Source of the DNA: Rhodobacterales bacterium
GTDB taxonomy: Bacteria; Pseudomonadota; Alphaproteobacteria; Rhodobacterales; Rhodobacteraceae
Length of the DNA: 8,045 nt
NCBI GenBank assembly: GCA_013298675.1
Contig: JAAFIJ010000109.1
Span: 1-8,045 of the forward strand
Reading direction: 5' to 3'
The position numbers and the translations under genes were made by a program. The notes under the pieces are model-generated. The model saw only the letters and a list, made by a program, of their open reading frames with translations, was not told where the DNA came from and searched no databases. The first letter of the stretch is position 1; every line of letters starts with the position of its first letter. Of this stretch, positions 1 through 5,882 are shown one piece after another.

Positions 1-763
1 ATGGTTTCGTTGCCGCCATCATGGCATCCCAAGTGCGGGGGGTCGGCGCAAAGTTGATCGTGGCATGGGCACGGTCTGCGACAGGCCAATCGCGCGCAAG
101 ATCAGGGACGGCTTGGGCGGTCACCACAGCGCCAAGTCGGGCGGCGAGCACCAGCTTTGCAGGATCACTGTCCACCGCGACCACCCGCGCCCCGCGTCGA
201 ACAGCCAGTTGCACGGCATACAGACCCAATCCGCCGCAGCCAAAGATCGCGCAGGTTTCGCCGTGCCGAAGTTGCGCGCGCTCTATCGCGCCAAATGCCG
301 TAAGCCCAGCACACATCAGCGGGGCAAGGTCGGCAGCATCCCCCTTGGGCAACTTCACCGCAAAGGCGGCCTTAGCCACGACATATTCCGCAAAGGTGCC
401 GGGGACATGATAGCCGTGCGCGCGTTGGTTCGGACAAAAGGATTCCTCGCCCGCACGGCACAAGTCACAGGTCCCGCATGTATCATGCAACCATGCGGCG
501 CCGGCAGCCTCACCCAGCACCCAATCCTTCACACCCGCCCCAAGGGCCGCGACCGTGCCTACCCCCTCATGCCCCAGAACAAAGGGGTCTGGCGGCGGAG
601 TGGCTACAGAATCGCCTTTCCAGACATGGACATCACTGTGGCAGACCCCACTTGCGGTCAGCTTGATCAAGATCTCACCCGGACCGGGTTTTGGAATAGG
701 CAGATTGGCCAGCCGCAAGGGCTGGCCATAGCCGTTCATCACGGCGGCGCGCATTTTGGTCAT
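1..763 (-). CDS. Zinc-dependent alcohol dehydrogenase (MDR family), 3' end outside window
   Basis: An open frame of 254 codons starts at the ATG at 763 and has no stop before the window edge. It belongs to the medium-chain zinc alcohol dehydrogenase family, cytosolic enzymes that oxidise alcohols with NAD(P)+. Visible motifs are the catalytic-zinc ligands C41 (in GVCHSDVH), H65 (in GHEGVG) and C151 (in MCAGLT); the four structural-zinc cysteines C96, C99, C102 and C110; and the nucleotide-binding loop GCGGLG at 175-180. An aspartate (D198) lies about 18 residues further on, which in this family favours NAD+ over NADP+. The start codon directly follows the TAG of the ChoX-like gene with no spacer, so the two are surely cotranscribed and probably translationally coupled. 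The substrate cannot be read from sequence; the context suggests an alcohol delivered by the binding protein. About 80-100 C-terminal residues are missing. The family call is firm; the substrate is open. Confidence 0.9.
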   Translation of the reverse strand, partial: MTKMRAAVMNGYGQPLRLANLPIPKPGPGEILIKLTASGVCHSDVHVWKGDSVATPPPDPFVLGHEGVGTVAALGAGVKDWVLGEAAGAAWLHDTCGTCDLCRAGEESFCPNQRAHGYHVPGTFAEYVVAKAAFAVKLPKGDAADLAPLMCAGLTAFGAIERAQLRHGETCAIFGCGGLGLYAVQLAVRRGARVVAVDSDPAKLVLAARLGAVVTAQAVPDLARDWPVADRAHATINFAPTPRTWDAMMAATKP

Positions 764-1702
764 CTAAAGGCCAAGCGCCGCTTTGACAGCGGGCAATCCG
801 GGCTGACCGTCAAGTGTGGTGACGTCCTTTAGCCAAGCCTCCAAAAGCTCGGGTCGTGCAGCAATCATCGCATGGGCGGCCTCGGGTGCCAGCAGGCCGT
901 CGCCCATGATTTTTTGCATGCCGAAATTCTCATAGTTCAGATCGAAAGCGAGTTGCGAAAAGAACTTGGCCGCATTCGGGCATTCGGCCGCATAGCCTTT
1001 GCGCGACAGGGTGTGTACGGTCGCCCCCCCAAAATCGGGGCCAAATTCAAGGTCGCCGCCCTCTAGATACGTAAGTTCGTAGTTCAGGTTCATGGGATGC
1101 GGCTCCCAACCAAGGAAGGCTACCCACTCACCTTTGGGATACATCTTGCTGACTTGGGTCAGCATGCCGGCCTCGCTTGATTCAACGATTTCCCACTTGC
1201 CAAGGCCATGTCGATTTTCTGCCACCATATCGAGCAGCGGCTGATTTGATCCGGGTTCGATGGCATAGATCTTGCCGCCAAATTTGTCCGTATAGCCCGC
1301 CAGATCGGCAAAGCTTTTGACGCCTGCATCCGCCACATACTTGGGCACGGCAAGAGTGAACTTGGCCCCGGTCAGATTTTGGCCCAGTTCCTCGACCGAT
1401 CCATCATCAAAGAATTCCTTGTATTGATCGTTCTGCACTGGGCGCCAATTGCCTTGAAAGACATCAATCTCGCCCGACCGCATGGACACATATGCCACGT
1501 CCATGCCCAAAAGGGTTTGGCTCGGCTGATAGCCAAGGGCTTTCAAGATCACTTCGGCGGTGGTGTTGGTCAAAATGATGTCGGTCCAACCCAGATCGGC
1601 CATGCGCACCGGCGCGCAGGTGGCTGGATCTGCTGCAAAGGCAGGGGCGGCGGTGATCAGGCTGGTTCCAAGGCAAAAGGCGCGCAAAGCTAGACGTGTC
1701 AT
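764..1702 (-). CDS. choX: ChoX/OpuAC-type quaternary-amine ABC transporter substrate-binding protein
   Basis: This is a periplasmic binding protein of 312 residues, similar throughout to rhizobial choline-binding ChoX. The start at 1702 is preferred over 1708 and 1762 because a GGAGG (1710-1714) lies 7 nt upstream of it. The product then begins with a classical signal peptide (residues 1-23, cleavage after AAPAFA). Family hallmarks are GWTD (W39, D41), GNWRP (W86) and FLGWEPHPMN (W199), which supply the aromatic cage for the trimethylammonium group; C29 and C241 could form a disulfide. Compared with ChoX as I remember it, the cage Tyr is Phe (F115) and the ligand loop EPGNDGN is shortened to EPGSNQ (about 149-154), so the ligand may not be choline itself. 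No permease or ATPase gene is adjacent; the next gene is an alcohol dehydrogenase. It is divergent from a BetI-like repressor and probably controlled through the palindrome at 1758-1791. The family is secure; the symbol and ligand are tentative. Confidence 0.85.
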   Translation of the reverse strand: MTRLALRAFCLGTSLITAAPAFAADPATCAPVRMADLGWTDIILTNTTAEVILKALGYQPSQTLLGMDVAYVSMRSGEIDVFQGNWRPVQNDQYKEFFDDGSVEELGQNLTGAKFTLAVPKYVADAGVKSFADLAGYTDKFGGKIYAIEPGSNQPLLDMVAENRHGLGKWEIVESSEAGMLTQVSKMYPKGEWVAFLGWEPHPMNLNYELTYLEGGDLEFGPDFGGATVHTLSRKGYAAECPNAAKFFSQLAFDLNYENFGMQKIMGDGLLAPEAAHAMIAARPELLEAWLKDVTTLDGQPGLPAVKAALGL

Positions 1703-1709
1703 GTTCATC

Positions 1710-1714
1710 CCTCC
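1710..1714 (-). promoter_or_regulatory. Shine-Dalgarno site of the ChoX-like gene (decides the start)
   Basis: The minus strand reads GGAGG here. The spacing is 1 nt to the ATG at 1708 and 7 nt to the ATG at 1702, so the second in-frame ATG is the likely start. The longer frame opening at 1762 would start inside the palindrome and put 20 extra residues before the signal peptide. Confidence 0.7.
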
Positions 1715-1717
1715 AGA

Positions 1718-1754
1718 TGGCTTTCGCCAAAGCTGCGCCCGAACTTTCGTTCGG
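1718..1754 (-). promoter_or_regulatory. Two tandem GAAA-tetraloop hairpins in the leader of the ChoX-like gene
   Basis: On the minus strand the 5' leader contains CCGAAC-GAAA-GTTCGG (1754 to 1739, 6-bp perfect stem) and, nine bases later, TGGC-GAAA-GCCA (1729 to 1718, 4-bp perfect stem). Both loops are the stable GNRA tetraloop GAAA. They lie between the palindrome and the ribosome binding site. They could stabilise the mRNA or bind a protein or small RNA; no known riboswitch class was recognised. Confidence 0.45.
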
Positions 1755-1757
1755 TCA

Positions 1758-1791
1758 ATCAAAAAATTGTATGACCATACAATTTTTTGAT
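1758..1791. promoter_or_regulatory. 34-bp perfect palindrome, probable operator for the BetI-like repressor
   Basis: The arms ATCAAAAAATTGTATG (1758-1773) and its exact reverse complement (1776-1791) flank a 2-bp AC centre. The site lies in the 104-bp gap between two divergent genes, one encoding a TetR/BetI-type regulator. That is the usual position for an operator repressing both promoters. Each arm carries TACAAT on one strand, a near-consensus -10, so the palindrome could hold divergent -10 elements. The centre is about 32 bp upstream of the regulator start, so it would also cover a -35 region. As an RNA it would form a strong hairpin, but the position argues for a DNA site. Confidence 0.75.
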
Positions 1792-1795
1792 CTGC

Positions 1796-1801
1796 TATAC
1801 A
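1796..1801 (+). promoter_or_regulatory. Candidate -10 element for the BetI-like gene
   Basis: TATACA ends 5 bp before the A of the ATG at 1807. Transcription would therefore start at or next to the start codon and give a leaderless mRNA. No good -35 is visible; the expected position falls inside the palindrome, which fits autorepression. Low confidence. Confidence 0.35.
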
Positions 1802-1806
1802 GGGGC

Positions 1807-2421
1807 ATGCCCATTACTCCCAAACGTACCCGTATCGAAGATTTGCGCCGATCTGAATTGATCGCAGCGGCGCATCGGGTGTTCATGCGCTATGGGTTAG
1901 GGGGGATGACCACCGCACGCATATGCCATGAAGCAGGCATGTCGCCGGGCATTTTGGCGTATTATTTCAAAGGCAAAGAAGACGTTCTTTTTGCAATGGT
2001 GCGGTTAAACAACCGGCTTTTGATGGAGGATGTGGTGGTCAGGTTGAACGCGGCTACCACACGTTGGGAACGACTTTTGGCAATCGTAGAGGGCAATTTT
2101 CCCGTCAGCGTCTATGAGCCTGCGGTGGCAAATGCATGGCTTTCGGTGGTTGCGGCATCCGCCAACACTCCGCGCTATGCAAAGCTTCAACGGATTTTCT
2201 ATCGCCGCTTGCGTTCAAATCTTGGCTCCGCGTTCACGGGTGTTTTGTCGCCAGAGCGATTCGATTTGCAAGCGCGGGTGATCAGCGGCCTGATTGATGG
2301 GCTTTGGCTGCAAAGGGCGGCGAATGAGGCACCCGAGCGTGACGCCGTGGTGCGTTTGATCTTGGCAACGGTTTCGGCGCATTTGTCAGAGCGAGAGCGC
2401 CACAGCATGCAATCTGCCTGA
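1807..2421 (+). CDS. betI: BetI-like TetR-family transcriptional repressor
   Basis: This 204-residue TetR-family DNA-binding regulator resembles BetI, the choline-responsive repressor of glycine-betaine genes, over its whole length (E. coli BetI is about 195 residues). The N-terminal helix-turn-helix lies around residues 34-62, including MTTARICHEAGMSPGILAYYF and the following GKED. The C-terminal half shows BetI-like signatures: IVEGNF, then AWLSVVAASANTPRYAKLQ, RRLRSNL and LIDGLWLQRAA. The start at 1807 is the first Met before the conserved domain; the upstream in-frame ATG at 1771 lies inside the palindrome and would add residues unlike any TetR leader. Only AGGGG with a 1-nt spacer precedes the start, so translation may be leaderless. 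It is divergent from the ChoX-like gene and probably represses it and itself through the 34-bp palindrome, with a quaternary amine or its aldehyde as inducer (inference). The ligand may differ from that of true BetI. Confidence 0.82.
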   Translation: MPITPKRTRIEDLRRSELIAAAHRVFMRYGLGGMTTARICHEAGMSPGILAYYFKGKEDVLFAMVRLNNRLLMEDVVVRLNAATTRWERLLAIVEGNFPVSVYEPAVANAWLSVVAASANTPRYAKLQRIFYRRLRSNLGSAFTGVLSPERFDLQARVISGLIDGLWLQRAANEAPERDAVVRLILATVSAHLSERERHSMQSA

Positions 2422-2436
2422 TCCGCGCGCAGCGGT

Positions 2437-2476
2437 GTATTGGCTTTGGTCGGGCAAGCCGGTTCAAAGCCAATAC
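2437..2476. terminator. Hairpin between convergent betI-like gene and leuA, probable bidirectional terminator
   Basis: GTATTGGCTTTG (2437-2448) and CAAAGCCAATAC (2465-2476) form a perfect 12-bp stem with a 16-nt loop that can pair further at CGG/CCG. It sits in the 67-bp gap between two convergent genes, so it could end both transcripts. There is no adjacent T-run. On the plus strand TTTTT follows 9 bases later (2486-2490), overlapping the leuA stop codon. Efficiency as an intrinsic terminator is therefore uncertain. Confidence 0.65.
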
Positions 2477-2488
2477 GGCGCAGGCTTT

Positions 2489-4081
2489 TTAGCGGTCCTT
2501 ATAGCTGACCGATTTCACGTCACTGTCAGGCGCCGATTTCTGCCGCCGCACAATCAGCTTATTCAGCGCGTTGACATAGGCTTTGACGCTGGCGACCACT
2601 GTGTCAGTATCGGCAGATTGGCCGGTCGCGATGCGGCCATCTTCGGTCAAACGCACGGAAACCGTCGCTTGGGCATCGGTGCCTTCGGTGACCGCATGCA
2701 CCTGATAAACCTCGAGCCGGGCCTGATGATCAAACAACATGTCAACGGCGTTGAACGCTGCGTCGACCGGGCCGTCGCCTGTGGCCTCGGTCGATTTTTC
2801 AACGCCGCCTATTAGCAATGTCAAATCCGCCTCACGCGGGCCTTCAGTGCCGCAAATCACCCGCAGGCGTTTAACCTGAATATGGCTGTGCTCTTCCATG
2901 GTGGCCTCATCGGCCACAAGGGCGATCAGGTCTTCGTCGTAGACCTCTTTCTTGCGGTCGGCCAAGGCCTTGAACCGCACGAAGACATCGTTCAGCTGGT
3001 TATCAGCCAACTCATAGCCCAGTTCTTTCAGTTTGGCACGCAAGGCCGCGCGGCCCGAATGCTTGCCCATCGCGATGTTTTTCTGGTGCAGGCCGATGTC
3101 TTCGGGGCGCATGATTTCAAAGGTTTCGACGTTTTTCAACACGCCGTCCTGATGGATGCCCGATTCATGCAAGAACGCGTTCTTGCCAACGATGGCCTTG
3201 TTGAACTGCACGGCAAAGCCAGAAACCGACGCGACGCGCCGCGACAGGTTCATGATCTTGGTGGTATCAATCCGGGTCTGGTAGGGCATGATGTCATTGC
3301 GAACCTTCATCGCCATGACCACTTCTTCCAACGCTGTGTTGCCTGCGCGCTCTCCCAAGCCGTTGATCGTGCATTCAATTTGGCGCGCGCCTGCGTCAAC
3401 CGCAGCAAGCGCATTGGCGGTGGCCATGCCCAGATCGTTGTGGCAATGGGTCGCGAAAACAACCGTGTCTGCGCCAGGCACCCGCGCCAGCAGCATCGCG
3501 ATCAGATCGGCAGACTCGCGCGGCGCCGTATAGCCTACCGTATCAGGGATGTTGATCGTCGTGGCGCCGGCCTTGATGGCGATCTCAACCACACGGCAAA
3601 GATAATCATGTTCGGTGCGCGTCGCATCCATCGCAGACCATTGCACGTTGTCGCACAGGTTGCGGGCGTGGGTCACCGTATCATGAATTCGGATCGCCAT
3701 TTCATCCATTGTCAGGTTCGGAATGGCGCGGTGCAGGGGCGAGGTGCCGATAAAGGTGTGAATGCGCGGTGACGGCGCGTATTTCACCGCCTCCCAGCAG
3801 CGATCAATGTCTTTGAAATTCGCGCGCGCAAGACCGCAGATTGTCGAGTTCTTTGCACGTTTAGAGATTTCGGCAACGGCGGCAAAATCTCCCTCTGACG
3901 CGATGGGAAAGCCAGCCTCTATGACATCAACACCCATTTCATCCAACAAGCTGGCAATTTCCAGCTTTTCGTCATGGGTCATCGTGGCGCCGGGTGATTG
4001 TTCACCGTCACGCAGGGTGGTGTCAAAAATGATGACATTCGGCTGTTTGTCTTTAGGGGAAACTGCGCTCTGAGCGGTCAT
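2489..4081 (-). CDS. leuA: 2-isopropylmalate synthase
   Basis: This cytosolic enzyme of 530 residues condenses acetyl-CoA with 2-oxoisovalerate, the committed step of leucine synthesis. The N-terminal TIM barrel shows DTTLRDGEQSPG (20-31, with R24 and D25), the metal-binding HCHND (H212, H214) and GERAGNTALEE with N248. SGIHQDG (307-313) lies in the linker region. The C-terminal LeuA dimerisation and leucine-feedback domain covers roughly residues 395-515, including GDGPVDAAFNAVD and the region around SADTDTVVASVK. The length is normal for the long bacterial form and no catalytic residue is missing. The start at 4081 is supported by AAGGA (4090-4094) with an 8-nt spacer. It stands alone, followed by a hairpin shared with the convergent regulator. 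Upstream lies a leucine-rich leader ORF with extensive RNA structure, so expression probably responds to charged leucyl-tRNA. Confidence 0.97.
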   Translation of the reverse strand: MTAQSAVSPKDKQPNVIIFDTTLRDGEQSPGATMTHDEKLEIASLLDEMGVDVIEAGFPIASEGDFAAVAEISKRAKNSTICGLARANFKDIDRCWEAVKYAPSPRIHTFIGTSPLHRAIPNLTMDEMAIRIHDTVTHARNLCDNVQWSAMDATRTEHDYLCRVVEIAIKAGATTINIPDTVGYTAPRESADLIAMLLARVPGADTVVFATHCHNDLGMATANALAAVDAGARQIECTINGLGERAGNTALEEVVMAMKVRNDIMPYQTRIDTTKIMNLSRRVASVSGFAVQFNKAIVGKNAFLHESGIHQDGVLKNVETFEIMRPEDIGLHQKNIAMGKHSGRAALRAKLKELGYELADNQLNDVFVRFKALADRKKEVYDEDLIALVADEATMEEHSHIQVKRLRVICGTEGPREADLTLLIGGVEKSTEATGDGPVDAAFNAVDMLFDHQARLEVYQVHAVTEGTDAQATVSVRLTEDGRIATGQSADTDTVVASVKAYVNALNKLIVRRQKSAPDSDVKSVSYKDR

Positions 4082-4102
4082 GGGGATGTTCCTTTTGGTT
4101 TT

Positions 4103-4176
4103 TGCTTCTTGTCCAGGGCGCTGGTCACCTCTGAGCGTCCGCGCCCGGGGGCACGCTCAGAGGCAGGTAAGAAGCA
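4103..4176 (-). promoter_or_regulatory. leuA leader RNA structure, candidate leucine attenuator
   Basis: On the transcript the segments run in this order. UGCUUCUU (4176-4169, inside the Leu codons) can pair with AAGAAGCA (4110-4103), 8 bp. CCUCUGAGCGU (4163-4153, overlapping the leader stop) pairs with ACGCUCAGAGG (4138-4128), 11 bp perfect with a 14-nt loop. A small stem CCAG/CUGG lies at 4124-4113. A competing stem joins GGGCGC of the big loop (4146-4141) to GCGCCC (4121-4116). Coupling of stems to leader Leu codons is the hallmark of ribosome-mediated attenuation. No U-tract follows any stem, so release may be Rho-dependent, or control may act on leuA translation instead. Confidence 0.7.
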
Positions 4177-4246
4177 GTAGACCATAGGAAAGCTGCGCCA
4201 TTGCCTTGGCGTTCTGGGTAGAGGCGATGTGGCGTTTCCCGATCAT
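4157..4246 (-). CDS. Leucine-rich leader peptide upstream of leuA
   Basis: A short ORF of 29 codons ends in GLLLLTCL and stop, giving six leucines: L19, L23-L26 (CTA CTG CTT CTT) and L29. A run of four Leu codons directly upstream of leuA is what a leucine attenuator requires, and CTA and CTT are likely minor codons in this GC-rich genome. The stop codon lies inside the 5' arm of the 11-bp stem. The start is uncertain. The ATG at 4246 has no Shine-Dalgarno site but lies 7 nt after a TATAGT, so the mRNA could be leaderless, as I recall for the trpL leader of Sinorhizobium. The in-frame ATG at 4201 would give a 14-residue peptide with six leucines, but its AAGG is only 2 nt away. The peptide itself probably has no function beyond being translated. 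Confidence 0.72.
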   Translation of the reverse strand: MIGKRHIASTQNAKAMAQLSYGLLLLTCL

Positions 4247-4252
4247 GAGGCG

Positions 4253-4258
4253 ACTATA
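4253..4258 (-). promoter_or_regulatory. Candidate -10 element of the leuA leader transcript
   Basis: The minus strand reads TATAGT here, with 6 bases before the A of the leader ATG at 4246, placing transcription start at about the start codon. No clear -35 lies 16-18 bp upstream. A second possible -10, TATAGG, at about 4326-4331 with a TTTGGT/TTGGTT-like -35 would give a longer leader. The choice between them cannot be made from sequence. Confidence 0.35.
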
Positions 4259-4377
4259 CGAACGATTGCGCAGAAGGAAAGGGGGCGCGCGCGGAAAAGA
4301 TTGTGAAATATGTCGATAAGCAGTGCCTATACGCCACCTTGACCCAAACCAAAGGTAAGTTTGCTAGAGGCAATCGT

Positions 4378-5811
4378 CTAAGGATTGGCGGGGGCATCTG
4401 GCACGGCGACAAGCGGTGCTGTCAGCATGCCTGATTTCCAGATACCGGCAGATACCTCGCCGTTCTTATAGGTCAGTGAACCCTTGCCCTCGCGTTTGCC
4501 GCCGACGAACCCGCCTTCATAAACATCTGCCGAAGGATAGGTGGCGATGCCTTGGCCAGCCATAATGCCCGCGTCCCAATCTCCGATATAGGTGAAGCCG
4601 TCCGGTTGTACCAACTCACCTTTTCCGTGCCGCAAGCCTTTGACAAATTGGCCAGTGTATACTGTGCCGTCGGGCCAAGTTCCGATACCAGACCCTTCAC
4701 GAACGCCAGCTTTCCAACTGCCCTTATAGCGAAACCCATCCGCATAGGTCATCTCACCAATGCCGTCGGGGGTGCCGTTCTTGAACATTCCTGTATAGGT
4801 GGATCCATTTGAAAAAGCGGCCGTGCCGGCCCCGGTCATTTCTCCGCCAACCCAGAAGCCGTCATAATAGCTGCCATCGGGGTAGGTTATCTTGCCGGTT
4901 CCGTCTGACAGATCGGCTTTGAACCCGCCCACATAAATCGAACCGTCGGCGTGTTTCAATTGACCTTGTCCGGCCATTTGCCCAGACCGCCAATCACCTT
5001 CATAGACAGTGCCATCTTTGGCGATAAAGCTGCCTTTGCCGTCACGCTTGTCGGCCTTAAAGCCGCCTTTGTAGATGTCGCCCGACGCAAAAGTCATCGT
5101 GCCTTGACCGTGACGCAAACCTTCGGAAAATTGCCCTTCATAAAGATCGCCGTTTGCTTGGGTCAGCTTTCCGGTGCCATTGATCTGGCCATGCGACCAT
5201 TCGCCAACATAGGTCACCCCTTGCGGCATCACCAAGGTGCCCACGCCCGACAGTTCTGCATTCACAAGTGTGCCTTCATAGGTCGCACCGTCTGGAAACG
5301 TGATCTTGCCTTGACCGTTCTTTACACCTGCTTGCCACATGCCGTCATAGCGGTAGCCGTTTGCCTCGGTCAAAATGCCCTGACCTTCGTGTTTTCCGTC
5401 CAGAAACATTCCCGTATAGACCGAGCCATCGGCATAGCGGGCAACGCCTTGACCTGTCAGCTTGCCCAGCAGCCACGCGCCCTCATAGGTCCAGCCGTCT
5501 GGATAGGTGATTTTTCCGGTGCCATCCGGGCGGCCGTCTTTAAAGGTCCCTTCATAGACAGACCCGTTTGGATAATGCGCGACACCCGTGCCTTCAATTT
5601 TACCCATCACCCATGTGCCGGAATACTCAAATCCATTTGGCAAGCGGAACGTTCCGGTGCCGTCTTGCAGCCCATTGCTAAAGGTGCCTTCGTAAACCGA
5701 CCCGTCGTCATATTGCTTGACGATCACCTCGTCCGAGGCCTGAGCATATGCGGCAGGCAGTGCAAGCGCCCAGACCAACAGAGCTGCATGGATGGATTTG
5801 CCGTGCTGCAT
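4378..5811 (-). CDS. Secreted MORN-repeat protein
   Basis: This predicted exported protein has 477 residues. It starts with a signal peptide (HAALLVWALALPAAYA, cleavage near AYA-QASDE) and then consists almost entirely of MORN repeats. I count 18 units of exactly 23 residues (pattern NG-x2-YEG-x-F/W-x2-G-x3-G-x-G) and a degenerate nineteenth that lacks the tyrosine, ending in a short Ala/Pro-rich tail. MORN arrays form elongated beta-hairpin stacks and in other proteins bind lipid or partner proteins; no catalytic domain is fused here, so the role is unknown. The residue after YEG-x alternates F and W, implying a two-repeat unit. The start at 5811 is preferred to 5814 because GGGGG (5817-5821) then has a 5-nt spacer. 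The frame continues open to 5988 but overlaps the NAD+ synthase start antisense. It is divergent from nadE and upstream of the leuA leader on the same strand, with no clear terminator between. Confidence 0.88.
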   Translation of the reverse strand: MQHGKSIHAALLVWALALPAAYAQASDEVIVKQYDDGSVYEGTFSNGLQDGTGTFRLPNGFEYSGTWVMGKIEGTGVAHYPNGSVYEGTFKDGRPDGTGKITYPDGWTYEGAWLLGKLTGQGVARYADGSVYTGMFLDGKHEGQGILTEANGYRYDGMWQAGVKNGQGKITFPDGATYEGTLVNAELSGVGTLVMPQGVTYVGEWSHGQINGTGKLTQANGDLYEGQFSEGLRHGQGTMTFASGDIYKGGFKADKRDGKGSFIAKDGTVYEGDWRSGQMAGQGQLKHADGSIYVGGFKADLSDGTGKITYPDGSYYDGFWVGGEMTGAGTAAFSNGSTYTGMFKNGTPDGIGEMTYADGFRYKGSWKAGVREGSGIGTWPDGTVYTGQFVKGLRHGKGELVQPDGFTYIGDWDAGIMAGQGIATYPSADVYEGGFVGGKREGKGSLTYKNGEVSAGIWKSGMLTAPLVAVPDAPANP

Positions 5812-5837
5812 CATAGCCCCCACATGTTTCGTCAAAA

Positions 5838-5866
5838 ACCATATTCGTGACAGGCAGATGGTGCAA
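5838..5866 (-). promoter_or_regulatory. Candidate sigma-70-type promoter for the MORN-repeat gene
   Basis: The minus strand carries TTGCAC (5866-5861), a 17-bp spacer and TATGGT (5843-5838). This predicts a start near 5831 and a leader of about 20 nt before the ATG. Spacing is ideal but the match is partial (3/6 and 4/6). Confidence 0.35.
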
Positions 5867-5882
5867 GCGGTTGGCCTTTTCC

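Noticed and set aside
65..832. Long plus-strand open frame of 255 codons opposite the alcohol dehydrogenase
   Set aside because: It is antisense to a gene with clear zinc and nucleotide-binding motifs, and its product is rich in His/Arg/Gln without any recognisable domain.
2882..3772. Plus-strand open frame of 296 codons opposite leuA
   Set aside because: It lies entirely within leuA on the other strand and has no recognisable motif; GC-rich genes often leave such frames open.
4262..4377. Inverted repeat ACGATTGC (4262-4269) / GCAATCGT (4370-4377) flanking the leu promoter region
   Set aside because: Only 8 bp and 100 bp apart; expected by chance at this length and without supporting features such as a target-site duplication or transposase.
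4378..5811. Regular 69-bp periodicity considered as a CRISPR array or tandem DNA repeat
   Set aside because: The units are coding, diverged at DNA level and conserved in protein pattern, without constant repeats and variable spacers; this is a MORN protein array.
4951..5850. Plus-strand open frame of 299 codons opposite the MORN gene
   Set aside because: Its repetitive look is the mirror of the 69-bp MORN repeats on the other strand.
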